Shown here piece after piece: positions 35,817 to 44,324 of a stretch of DNA of 50,626 nucleotides (its first letter is position 1; every line of letters starts with the position of its first letter). The notes under the pieces are model-generated. The model saw nothing but the letters and a program-made list of their open reading frames with translations, ran no database searches and was not told the origin of the DNA. The DNA comes from Alphaproteobacteria bacterium. Its GTDB lineage: Bacteria; Pseudomonadota; Alphaproteobacteria; UBA2966. The position numbers were made by a program, and so were the translations under genes. The stretch covers positions 1-50,626 of the forward strand of contig JAGWAU010000016.1 in the NCBI GenBank assembly GCA_021296255.1. Direction: 5' to 3'.

Positions 35817-36632
35817 ATGAGTAAGCGACCATACCCTGATTCGCTAAGGTGTTTTCACGACGATGGCTACTATTTTCCTGTTAGTTGCCTCGCTTCAGAC
35901 GAGGCATACGCCTATCGTTTGAAACTGGAAAGATTCGAGGCAGAGCGCGGCGGACCATTAACGGGCAAGTACCGGCACAAAATGCACCTGTTGCTGCCAT
36001 GGGTGAATGAACTAATGCGCCACTCGCGAATACTCGATGCAGTAGAAGAAATTTTGGGACCGGATATACTTTGCTGGAATACAAATTTCTTCATCAAGGA
36101 ACCCCGGTCACCTGATTTTATTTCCTGGCATCAAGATGCAACTTACTGGGGTCTTGACAACAATAGCCTCCAAGTTGCCGCCTGGCTCGCACTTTCGCCG
36201 AGTAACGTCGACAGTGGGTGCATGCGAATCATTCCGGGTACTCACAAGCGTCAGCTAGAACATGTCGATACGTACGCCGCGAACAACATGCTACAGCGCG
36301 GCCAGCATATTGCAGAATTTCTCGATGAGTCACGTGCCGTAAGCCTGGTACTCGAGCCGGGTGAAATTTCGCTTCATCATGTGCTGATTGCACACAGCTC
36401 AAATCCAAATTCTACGGCCGATCGTCGAATTGGAATCGCAATGCGTTATGTATCTCCCCGGATTAAGCAGCATGGTGGCTTCCGCGATTCGGCAACGTTG
36501 GTGCGCGGATCGGATCATTTCGGGAATTTCGAGATGGAGCCACGCCCGAATCGCGCCATGGAACCCCATATGATTGCTCTCCACAGCAAGATCACGTCGG
36601 CTCACTATGAGTTCGAGACCAGGCTTGTATAG
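35817..36632 (+). CDS. Phytanoyl-CoA dioxygenase family Fe(II)/2-oxoglutarate oxygenase
   Basis: A 271-residue PhyH-family enzyme that hydroxylates a small molecule with O2 and 2-oxoglutarate. Iron ligands are visible: His and Asp in SWHQDATYWGL and the distal His in HHVLIAHSSNPN; the 2-oxoglutarate Arg follows in ADRRIGIAMRYVSP. The double-stranded helix core runs from about residue 90 to 235. The ATG at 35817 has GAGGGTGAG directly upstream; the longer frame from 35721 lacks such a site. It is divergent from the fused dehydrogenase and convergent with a TRAP binding protein, so it may modify a substrate of that pathway. The substrate is unknown; ectoine or proline hydroxylation cannot be claimed. 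Confidence 0.88.
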   Translation: MSKRPYPDSLRCFHDDGYYFPVSCLASDEAYAYRLKLERFEAERGGPLTGKYRHKMHLLLPWVNELMRHSRILDAVEEILGPDILCWNTNFFIKEPRSPDFISWHQDATYWGLDNNSLQVAAWLALSPSNVDSGCMRIIPGTHKRQLEHVDTYAANNMLQRGQHIAEFLDESRAVSLVLEPGEISLHHVLIAHSSNPNSTADRRIGIAMRYVSPRIKQHGGFRDSATLVRGSDHFGNFEMEPRPNRAMEPHMIALHSKITSAHYEFETRLV

Positions 36633-36681
36633 AGCGACTAAATCGCCCGGGTTTTCCTCGAGCGTAGTCGGGACTATTCCA

Positions 36682-37698
36682 TCAATTGGTGGCAAATATC
36701 GCGTTCAGTAATTCGCGGTCTTTGTCCGTCGTAATGAACTCATCGTACACAGTCTTGGATGCTTCACGAAATGGGGCCGTATCCGGGTACGTTACTTTCA
36801 CACCCTTGCTTTGCAACTCTGGAAGCAAACTATTATCGCTATCAGCATATGCTTGACGCTCAAGGACTACCGACTGCTCGCTCGCATATGTTAATGCCTC
36901 CTGGACATCTTGCGGTAAAGAGTGGAACCTCTTATCGGACATGATCACATCGGCCGCTAAAATGGCCCACCCTACTTGCGCCCAATGCGGTGCTACTTCA
37001 TAAAACTTCTTCAGATTATAGTTCGTGTTGGCGGCCTCGGCTCCGTCAACAAGCCCTGTTTGCAGACCAGCATATAATTCACCGTAGTCCACCGCTACCG
37101 CAAGGGCACCGAAAGCATTGAAGGACGCGATATGGGCAGGATTGGGAACGGTCCTTATCATCAAACCCTCCAAGTCCTCATAGGCATTGATTGGTTTGCT
37201 ACTTGTCATAATGTGACGAACGCCAGCTTCATAGAATCCCAGCGAATGGAATCCTCTCGCTTTCATAGATTCCTCAAGTTCCTGGCCTACAGGTCCGTCC
37301 AGCACGCTGTACATATGGGCACGGTCTCGAAACAGGAATGGCAAGTCCAGGATGCCCAGTTGTGGCACGAAGTTAGTCACGTATACGTTAGCCGCAACCG
37401 CGATATCGATTGTTCCGAGCAACAAACCCTCAACCATCGCCTTTTCACTTCCCAACTGGCTGGCTGGATATATTTCGATCTCCACCCTGCCGTTGCTTTC
37501 TTCACCTACGATACGTGCCATTTCCACGAGTCCTAAATGATAAGGCTCATCCGCATTCGCCGGATGCCCAGCTCTAAGAACGATCTTTTCACTTTGTATG
37601 GGAGGCCCGAGTTCCCGATCTGAAAAAATGAACATCGCCAGTAGAATTACTATTGATGCTGAAATACTTGCACCCAGGGCAAACCTCCTTGTTTCCAT
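36682..37698 (-). CDS. TRAP transporter substrate-binding protein (DctP type), orphan
   Basis: A 338-residue periplasmic binding protein of the DctP family with one N-terminal hydrophobic segment (ASISASIVILLAMFIF) that lacks a lipobox and may be an uncleaved anchor. Family features include LRAGHPANADEPYHLGLVEMA, the QLGSEKAMVEGLLLGTIDI segment, the ligand Arg in LMIRTVPNP and the GLQTGLVDGAEAANTNYN block. It is a near copy of the protein at 43233-44246 but has no membrane subunits of its own next to it; it may share the dctQM pair at 41319-43162. It follows the M20 gene after 105 bases and could be separately transcribed. Confidence 0.9.
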   Translation of the reverse strand: METRRFALGASISASIVILLAMFIFSDRELGPPIQSEKIVLRAGHPANADEPYHLGLVEMARIVGEESNGRVEIEIYPASQLGSEKAMVEGLLLGTIDIAVAANVYVTNFVPQLGILDLPFLFRDRAHMYSVLDGPVGQELEESMKARGFHSLGFYEAGVRHIMTSSKPINAYEDLEGLMIRTVPNPAHIASFNAFGALAVAVDYGELYAGLQTGLVDGAEAANTNYNLKKFYEVAPHWAQVGWAILAADVIMSDKRFHSLPQDVQEALTYASEQSVVLERQAYADSDNSLLPELQSKGVKVTYPDTAPFREASKTVYDEFITTDKDRELLNAIFATN

Positions 37699-37803
37699 CT
37701 AATCGATCCTGGTCCTTTTTCGTAAGTACTGACACTTGGCGACGCCGATGCCACAGAGTTTGGTCAAGCAGAGGGACGGCAGTATCAATTGATCAGGTAT
37801 TCT

Positions 37804-38973
37804 CTATGTGGCATAACCAATTAAGTTGCTGAAAGCCTGATCCAGTATTAAAGCACTCGATCTCAACGATTCAATTGAAACGGATTCATTGCTCGCATGG
37901 CCTTCAGTACCGACACCGGGGCCGAAGTTCACGATTTCGACGTCATCATCAGCAAAGTAGCGTCCGTCACTGACGCCAATAGCCGTAGAATACCCGGCCG
38001 GTGAACCGGTGACAGCGTGAATCGCGTTGGAGAGGGATGCGACGAGTGGTCCGCTTGCGTCGCCCCTGAACCCATTGGTTCCGCGAAGTCGCTCTACATG
38101 CACCGCGTTTTCAGGTTCTCCCACCGATTCCACAATCGAGCGAATCTCTGCAAAGGCCTCGTAAACGGTTTCGGACGGCAGGAGGCGACGATCAACCTGC
38201 GTGACGCATTGACTGGGTACGACGTTCGTGTTCAGGCCACCATGAACCTGCCCGATATTGATGGTTGACCGCATGTCACCGTCGACCCGGTGACTCAGCC
38301 GGGACGCCATCTCTTTGTCCAAATGGGTGACGATTCGGATCATTCGAAGGATGGCATTGTCGCCGTCCTCCGGCCGCCCGGCATGTGCAGCGCGGCCCAT
38401 TGTGGTGATTTCCACCCACAAGACGCCACGCTCCGTCGTGATGAGAGAATTGTCGGTCGGCGCCCCCAGCAACAGCATGTCCGGTGCGACAATTCCCTGT
38501 TCGCGAAGAAAGTGCATTCCGTTCGGGCCAAGGTTTTCTTCATCTGTCACAAAGGTAAAGATCACCTCCCCTTTCCCCGGGCCACCGCGTCGCGCCATCT
38601 TGTTTGCCAACCAGAGTTGAACGGCGCCACTACCTTTGCAGTTGGCCGCGCCCAGACCGAAGATATGGTCGCCGACCGGCGTCGCTTCCAATGGTGGGTG
38701 GGACCAACGGGACAGGTCCCCGGCATCGACGGTGTCTACATGAACATTAAAGACCAGGGACGGCGAACCGGAGCCCATCCTTGCAACAACATTGTCAAGG
38801 CCGGGAACGGCGCTGTATGTCTCGGTCGAATACCCCATCGCAGCAAGGGCATTCGAGAGATACGCCGCCATTTTCGACGTCTCTCCGGGAGGACTGACTG
38901 TCGGGATGGCAATCAGCTCTCTCAAGTACGAAACAATGTCTGTTGTCGGGTCCTGAATCGTGTGCTCGCCCAT
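37804..38973 (-). CDS. M20-family amidohydrolase/peptidase, Asn at the bridging-metal position
   Basis: A 389-residue cytoplasmic M20 hydrolase of the ArgE/DapE type, without a signal peptide. Landmarks are FNVHVDTVD (H78, D80), TDEENLG (E145, E146), GAPTDN (D174) and EGHASNE (the last His). The metal-bridging Asp, normally in a GxxDxKGG motif, is Asn (GLGAANCKGSG, N111). Some M20 members show this Asn, so it need not mean inactivity. It is the last gene of the TRAP operon. ATG at 38973 is preferred over TTG at 38982, which directly abuts the hydantoinase stop. Probable role is removal of an acyl or amino-acid group from an imported compound. Confidence 0.85.
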   Translation of the reverse strand: MGEHTIQDPTTDIVSYLRELIAIPTVSPPGETSKMAAYLSNALAAMGYSTETYSAVPGLDNVVARMGSGSPSLVFNVHVDTVDAGDLSRWSHPPLEATPVGDHIFGLGAANCKGSGAVQLWLANKMARRGGPGKGEVIFTFVTDEENLGPNGMHFLREQGIVAPDMLLLGAPTDNSLITTERGVLWVEITTMGRAAHAGRPEDGDNAILRMIRIVTHLDKEMASRLSHRVDGDMRSTINIGQVHGGLNTNVVPSQCVTQVDRRLLPSETVYEAFAEIRSIVESVGEPENAVHVERLRGTNGFRGDASGPLVASLSNAIHAVTGSPAGYSTAIGVSDGRYFADDDVEIVNFGPGVGTEGHASNESVSIESLRSSALILDQAFSNLIGYAT

Positions 38974-38982
38974 CTGTTCCAA

Positions 38983-40410
38983 TCAAGCCACCTTGCGATG
39001 CTCCAGTCCTACCGGCAACTGGGACGAGGATCGATGAAACCGTCCCCGACCCGGACGTGCCTGACATTCTCCATCCTTCGCGATGACATCACCCCTTGAC
39101 AGGACAATGTGAGGCCAGGCATTGAGTGTCATCCCCTCGTACGGCGTGTAATCAACATTGTGATGCAGCATGCCGTTGGTCAGTACGAAGTCAAGATTCG
39201 TATCCCAAATCACCAGATCGGCATCACAACCCGGCGCGATCGTGCCCTTGTGGGGATACAGACCGTACAACTTTGCCGGCGCCGTCGCTGTCAATGAAAC
39301 AAATTGATGGATGTCAATTCGTTTCTTCAGGACGCCTTCCGACATCAGCAGCGGCATCCTTGTCTCGATTCCCGGCACACCATTTGGAACTGCCCTGAAT
39401 TTCGCATTCTGTCCGGCATTTCTCTTCCCTTTGGGATCGTCGAAACTGAACGGCGCGTGGTCTGAGGAAAACACCTGGAAAACGCCTGTTCTCAGACCAC
39501 GCCAGATGTGCATCTGATCCTCGACTGATCGCGGTGGGGGACTGCAGATGCATTTTGCCCCTTCAAATCCCGGCGCGGCCAGGTCATCAGCGGTCAGGAA
39601 CAAGTATTGAGGACAGGTTTCGGCGTAGATACGGATTCCACGGCCCTGCGCCTTCTGAATCTGTGACATTGCCGCATTGCTCGAAACGTGAACAATCAGT
39701 ACGGGCACATCGATCAATTCCGCGAGCGAGATGGCTCGATGCGCTGCCTCGCGTTCGATCACCGGTGGGCGCGCATCTGAATGAAAGCGCGGCGCGATTT
39801 TCCCGGCTTCTTCGAGAATATCCGTCAGCCACGCGATGCAGTCGTCATTTTCCGCGTGAATCATCGGCAGTGCCCCCTCTCGCCGGGCGAGCGCGAGCAC
39901 ATCGAGTATTTCACGATCCTTGAGTTTCAAATCGTCGTACGTCATGTAAATCTTGAAGTGCGTGTACCCCTCGCCAATCAGTTCGGGCAACTCCCGCTCC
40001 AATACATCGGGCGTTGGATCCGTAACGATCAGGTGGAAGGCGTAATCGATCACCGGCTTGCCATGAGCCCGCTGGTGATAGTCATCCACCGCCGCACGCA
40101 CGCTCTGGCCCCTGATCTGGCAGGCGAATGGAATCGCGGTTGTGGTACCTCCGCAAGCGGCGGATACCGTCCCGGTTGAAAAATCGTCGGCCATGACGGA
40201 CCCGTCGCTCATCGGTTGATCGAGATGGCAATGGGCGTCGACCCCGCCAGGCGTTACAAGCCGCTGCTCCGCGTCGATCACCCGCGCCGCCCCGGTACCG
40301 AGATCACCCAGAAGCGCGATTCGACCGTTACGAACTCCTATATCGCCGATAAACGATTCAGTCGCAGTTGCAATATCGGCGTTCTTGATTATCAAATCCA
40401 ATGCAGACAT
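38983..40410 (-). CDS. Dihydropyrimidinase/hydantoinase-type cyclic amidohydrolase
   Basis: A 475-residue amidohydrolase-superfamily enzyme of the hydantoinase/dihydropyrimidinase group, which opens five- or six-membered cyclic imides. Metal ligands are visible in order: GVDAHCHLDQP (H60, H62), the carboxylated Lys in THFKIYMTYDD, PMIHAEND, LIVHVSSNAA and the Asp in FSSDHAPF. The GRFHRS tail is typical. ATG at 40410 has GGGGG close upstream. It lies 9 bases after the DapA-like gene and abuts the M20 gene. In hydantoin pathways an N-carbamoyl hydrolase of the M20 fold can follow; whether the neighbour plays that role is not clear. Confidence 0.9.
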   Translation of the reverse strand: MSALDLIIKNADIATATESFIGDIGVRNGRIALLGDLGTGAARVIDAEQRLVTPGGVDAHCHLDQPMSDGSVMADDFSTGTVSAACGGTTTAIPFACQIRGQSVRAAVDDYHQRAHGKPVIDYAFHLIVTDPTPDVLERELPELIGEGYTHFKIYMTYDDLKLKDREILDVLALARREGALPMIHAENDDCIAWLTDILEEAGKIAPRFHSDARPPVIEREAAHRAISLAELIDVPVLIVHVSSNAAMSQIQKAQGRGIRIYAETCPQYLFLTADDLAAPGFEGAKCICSPPPRSVEDQMHIWRGLRTGVFQVFSSDHAPFSFDDPKGKRNAGQNAKFRAVPNGVPGIETRMPLLMSEGVLKKRIDIHQFVSLTATAPAKLYGLYPHKGTIAPGCDADLVIWDTNLDFVLTNGMLHHNVDYTPYEGMTLNAWPHIVLSRGDVIAKDGECQARPGRGRFHRSSSQLPVGLEHRKVA

Positions 40411-40419
40411 TTTCGCCCC

Positions 40420-41307
40420 CTATCTGAAAGTCAATTCAAGATCACGAACTACCCGCTCAGTCCATGCCTGGTCCTCGCCAGAAACAGGAAGCCTCGGTGG
40501 GCGAGGGGGACCGACGGGTAGCCCCATTAAATCAAGCGCCTTTTTTGTTGCGCTGACATACCGATGCTGTCCGACCAGTTCGATCACCGGCACAATTCTC
40601 TTGTACAAGTTTTTCGCCGCGTCAAGATCTACTGATTCCACACAGTGACGATACATATCGGAGAAGGCACTCGGCATCAGGTTGCAGCCGACGGCAGTCC
40701 AGCCGATAGCACCGTTCAGAAAAGATTCGTATCCCATGATTCCGCCAAATACCGCCATTCGGTCGCCAGACAAGCGGATGATGTCGCGAACTCGCGTTGG
40801 ATCCAGAGTTGATTCCTTGATAAAGGAAACATTGTCGATTTCCGACAAGTGGGCGACCAGTGCTGGTTGCATATCAATATTGGAAGTGGCCGGATTGTTG
40901 TACAACATGACCGGTATCGATATCGCTTCACCGATCGTGCTGTAATGTCGATAGACTTCGTCATTGGTTGGCGTGCTATAGAAGGGAGGGATAATCAGTA
41001 CGCCGTCCGCACCCAGGTCTTCGGCTTCACGGCTATAGCGCACAACATCCCAAGTATTCTCGGCACCCGCGCCAACGAGAACCGGAACCCTTCCGCTCGA
41101 CTGCTCAATCACTGTCCTTGCAACCTCGCGACGCTCATCGTCCGTAAGCGACAGGAATTCCCCCGTACTTGCGACGGGAATAAGACCGTGCGCTCCCTGC
41201 TCGATCTGCCAGTCGACAAAGTCCTTCAAGACGGACGTTTCAACTCTTCGGCCATCAGCCGTGAATGGAGTAATCGTGACCGTATACGTGCCTCTGAGTG
41301 TCGCCAT
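40420..41307 (-). CDS. DapA-family (dihydrodipicolinate synthase-like) lyase or deaminase
   Basis: A 295-residue class I aldolase-fold protein. The Schiff-base Lys is seen in VSFIKESTLD and the proton-shuttle Tyr in VMLYNNPATSN; the GTxGE-like pyruvate site reads ASTGEFLSL. DapA relatives include 4-hydroxy-tetrahydrodipicolinate synthase, sialic acid lyase and pyrroline-4-hydroxy-2-carboxylate deaminase (LhpC). The location in a TRAP-catabolic operon favours a degradative member over lysine synthesis. It begins 11 bases after the dctM stop and ends 9 bases before the hydantoinase. The exact reaction is not fixed by sequence. Confidence 0.9.
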   Translation of the reverse strand: MATLRGTYTVTITPFTADGRRVETSVLKDFVDWQIEQGAHGLIPVASTGEFLSLTDDERREVARTVIEQSSGRVPVLVGAGAENTWDVVRYSREAEDLGADGVLIIPPFYSTPTNDEVYRHYSTIGEAISIPVMLYNNPATSNIDMQPALVAHLSEIDNVSFIKESTLDPTRVRDIIRLSGDRMAVFGGIMGYESFLNGAIGWTAVGCNLMPSAFSDMYRHCVESVDLDAAKNLYKRIVPVIELVGQHRYVSATKKALDLMGLPVGPPRPPRLPVSGEDQAWTERVVRDLELTFR

Positions 41308-41318
41308 GAGTTGTCCGG

Positions 41319-42611
41319 TTAATTGGGGATGGTAATCGGCATGAGTGCGTCAGGGAAATAAAGTGCCAGTTGCGGGAAGAATGTTGTCATCATCAGAATT
41401 GCAAAAATCAGCATGAACGGCAAACCAATTTTCCTCGATACCTGAAGGACGGAACGATTCGCGACGCTGCTGGCAACGTACAGGGTAATGCCGTAGGGAG
41501 GCGTGATCATTCCAATCGACAGATTCATCACGACGATAACGCCAAAGTGCAGAGGGTCGATCCCGAAACTGACGGCAATGGGCAAGAGCACGGGAACCAT
41601 GACCAGTATGGCCGCAATCCCCTACATGAACATGCCGATAAAGATCAACAGCAGGTTCATCAGTAGCAAAAACACCAGCGGGCTGCTTGTGGCGCTGTGA
41701 AGCGCGTTCGCGATCATCGAGGGAACGTTTTGGGAGGCGATGAGCCAGGAAAACACACTGGCTGTGGCAATGATCATCATCACTGCGGCTGAGATCGATG
41801 CCGCCCTCAGTAACATGGGTGGAATATCCCTGAACCCGATTTCCTTGTAGACATAGATTGAAATAATCAGGCCGCAGAACACGGCAACGGCTGCTGCTTC
41901 GGTGGGCGTAAATATCCCGCCGATTATCCCTCCGACTATGATGACAGGCATGGCAAATGCCGGGCCTGCCGCAAGAAACGTCCGGCTTAGCCGTCCCAGC
42001 GAAAATGTTTCGGTATCGCGATACGCATCACCGCCACGCTTCGCATACGCGTAGCAGGCGATCATGATCGCGAGCGCCATGAGTAACCCCGGTAGAATGC
42101 CGCCCAGAAACGCGCGTCCAATGGACAAGTTCGATGTTGTGGCCAGAACCACCATCATGATGCTTGGAGGAATCACGGGGCCCAGTGTGCCGGCACTGGC
42201 CATAAGGCCTGCGGAAAAATCGATGTCGTAGCCGCGCTCCCGCATTTCGGTCAACATGATCGAGGAAATCGCGGCGGTAGACGCGGCGCCTGATCCGGAG
42301 ACGGCAGCCATGCCGATTCCTGCAACAGTTGCAACGAGCAAAAGGCTGCCGGTGATCCAGCCAACAAGCGCCACGGAAAAATCGATGATTCGCTTTGCGA
42401 TGCCTCCCTGTTCCATGATGATGCCGGCCAGCACAAAGAACGGGATGGCCATGATGGTGAAGGAGTCGAGGCCCGCGTACATTCGCTGCGAAATGATGCT
42501 TATCGGGATATCCGAGGTGGAGATCGTCAGCGCGGCCGATACGCCAAGGGCGAATACGATGGGCGCACCCAGGACAATGAGTACGAGGAAGGCAACCAGT
42601 GTGAGGGTCAT
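41319..42611 (-). pseudogene. TRAP transporter large permease (DctM), interrupted by an in-frame amber codon
   Basis: The full reading frame is 431 codons, the normal DctM length. A TAG at 41622-41624 splits it into an N-terminal part of about 329 residues ending LLLIFIGMFM and a continuation GIAAILVMVPVLLP...MITPPYGITLYV in the same frame. In DctM proteins this spot usually reads GMFMEG or GMFLEP, so GAG to TAG is the simplest change. The start overlaps the dctQ stop by four bases. With the stop, the last two or three membrane helices are lost. It could be a true nonsense mutation, a sequencing error, or suppressed in the cell. An ATG at 41600 lies just after the stop but has no ribosome site. 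Confidence 0.85.
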
Positions 42612-43162
42612 GCCGCCAGTTTCTCGGTTTCGGCGGCTGTTCCTTTCGGATCTTTCCACTTGGCGACAAGCGACAGAACAAGCTCCAGACCAAAGTAGCC
42701 GAGGCCGAGCGGTAAAGACAGATAGGGAATCCACATTGGGATCTGAAGCACCGGCGAAGTTTGAATCTGACCGACATTGATCAATGTCAGGCTCCCGACG
42801 ATGGCCTGCCACAAGAACCAAAGGCACGGCACTGCAATGATGATCGTAAAGAACCGCAGAATCGGAACCGGCAGGACATTGGTGAGGGCGTCGACGCTGA
42901 CATGCAGTTTCTGCCGCATGGCCAGTCCCGCAGCTAGGAAAATCATCCAAATCTGCGCGAAAGTCGCAGTCTCCGCTGCCCAGTCGATCGAATAATTGAA
43001 CAAGTAACGACCGATCACCTGGGCCAGAACCATAACGGCCATGTAACCGAAGAATCCGATCACCAACCACGTGACGAGCACACGCAATCCCGACGTTACC
43101 CGGCTGGCAAGAGTCAGGATTGAATCAAGATATGACGTTACCTGATTTCCCTGCAAGTTCAT
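42608..43162 (-). CDS. TRAP transporter small permease (DctQ)
   Basis: A 184-residue membrane protein with four predicted helices (GLRVLVTWLVIGFFGYMAVM, WAAETATFAQIWMIFLAAGL, FFTIIIAVPCLWFLWQ and YLSLPLGLGYFGLEL), the DctQ layout. The family motif VIGRYLFNYSIDWAAET is present. It forms a heterodimer with DctM that couples substrate uptake to a sodium gradient. ATG at 43162 is preferred; GTG at 43171 is in frame. It begins 70 bases after dctP and its stop overlaps the dctM start. Confidence 0.9.
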   Translation of the reverse strand: MNLQGNQVTSYLDSILTLASRVTSGLRVLVTWLVIGFFGYMAVMVLAQVIGRYLFNYSIDWAAETATFAQIWMIFLAAGLAMRQKLHVSVDALTNVLPVPILRFFTIIIAVPCLWFLWQAIVGSLTLINVGQIQTSPVLQIPMWIPYLSLPLGLGYFGLELVLSLVAKWKDPKGTAAETEKLAA

Positions 43163-43232
43163 AGAAACCACCGCGCAATGGTCGACTAGAGAGTTCAGTC
43201 AGAACGATCTACTCGGACATTCTTGCTCATTC

Positions 43233-44246
43233 TTATTCGTTCAAAATGGCATTCAGCAGGTCGCGTTCTTCTTCTGTCCTGACGAACTCGTCGTACACAG
43301 TTTGTGATGCCTCACGAAATGGCGCCGGATCCGGAAACGTAACTTGAACACCCTTGTCTTGTAGTACACTGAGTAAGCTGTTGTCACTGTCAGCATAGGC
43401 TTGACGTTCCAGAATCGCCGACCGTCGGCCAGCTTCCGTCAAGATTTCCTGAATGTCTTCAGGTAATGAATGGAATTTTTCTTCCGACATGATCGCATCT
43501 GCGGCGAGAATGATCCACCCAATCTGTGCCCAATTCGGCGCGACTTCATAAAACTTTTTCAAATCATAATTCGTATTGGCTGCCTCGGCTCCGTCAACAA
43601 GACCTGTTTGCAAACCACCATATAGTTCGCCGTAATCCACCGCGACCGCACTGGCGCCGAAAGCATTGAATGATGCTATGTGCGCCGGCACCGGCATCGT
43701 CCTGATTTTCAATCCCTGCAGGTCTTCATAGGAGTTGATGGGCGTGTTGCTCGTCATGATGTGCCGAACGCCGGCATCATAAAAACCCAATAGGTGGAAT
43801 CCTCTTTCTTCCATGGAAATCTTGAGTTTTTCGCCCACTTCTCCATCCATGACGCTGTACATGTGCTCGCGATCTCGAAAGAGAAATGGCAAGTCCAGGA
43901 TGCCCAACTGTGGTACGAAGTTTGTCGCGGATCCGTTTGCAGTAACTACAATATCGATGGTTCCGAGTAACAGTCCCTCAATCATCGCCTTTTCACTGCC
44001 CAACTGCATGGCAGGGTATATTTGGATTTCTACTCTTCCATCACTCATCTCATTTGCAATGCGTGCCATCTCCACCAAACCTAAATGATAAGGCTCAGTT
44101 GCATTTGCCGGATGTCCGGCTCTAAGAATTATCTTGTCGGTTTCTACCGAAGAACTAGGCGCTCTTTCGGAAGAGCATGAATTCAGAAATGAAATTGAAA
44201 CCATCGCAACGACGATTGCGCACAGGATGCTGCTTTTGCCCTTCAT
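43233..44246 (-). CDS. TRAP transporter substrate-binding lipoprotein (DctP type)
   Basis: A 337-residue DctP-family binding protein and first gene of the TRAP operon. The N-terminus has a lipoprotein signal (VSISFLNSCSS) with Cys after LNS. Ligand-binding blocks include LRAGHPANATEPYHLGLVEMA, KIRTMPVPAH with the conserved Arg, and GLQTGLVDGAEAANTNYD. It closely resembles the orphan copy at 36682-37698. Ligands of this family are usually carboxylic or amino acids. The ATG has GGGAACAAG upstream. Confidence 0.92.
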   Translation of the reverse strand: MKGKSSILCAIVVAMVSISFLNSCSSERAPSSSVETDKIILRAGHPANATEPYHLGLVEMARIANEMSDGRVEIQIYPAMQLGSEKAMIEGLLLGTIDIVVTANGSATNFVPQLGILDLPFLFRDREHMYSVMDGEVGEKLKISMEERGFHLLGFYDAGVRHIMTSNTPINSYEDLQGLKIRTMPVPAHIASFNAFGASAVAVDYGELYGGLQTGLVDGAEAANTNYDLKKFYEVAPNWAQIGWIILAADAIMSEEKFHSLPEDIQEILTEAGRRSAILERQAYADSDNSLLSVLQDKGVQVTFPDPAPFREASQTVYDEFVRTEEERDLLNAILNE

Positions 44247-44324
44247 TTACTTGTTCCCGCTATCCAGTTATTTCAGGTGTTGTAACCCGACACGCCAATC
44301 ATACCTTTGAGCTAACCATTATAC

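Noticed and set aside
35817-36632. Ectoine hydroxylase (EctD) within an ectoine locus with TRAP, M24 and M20 genes
   Set aside because: The M24 proteins are exported, unlike the cytoplasmic ectoine hydrolase, and no ectoine synthesis gene is present; only the general PhyH family is supported.
41622-43070. A 482-codon frame covering dctM plus an upstream extension
   Set aside because: The part above 42611 is the shadow of dctQ in another frame; the true dctM start overlaps the dctQ stop.
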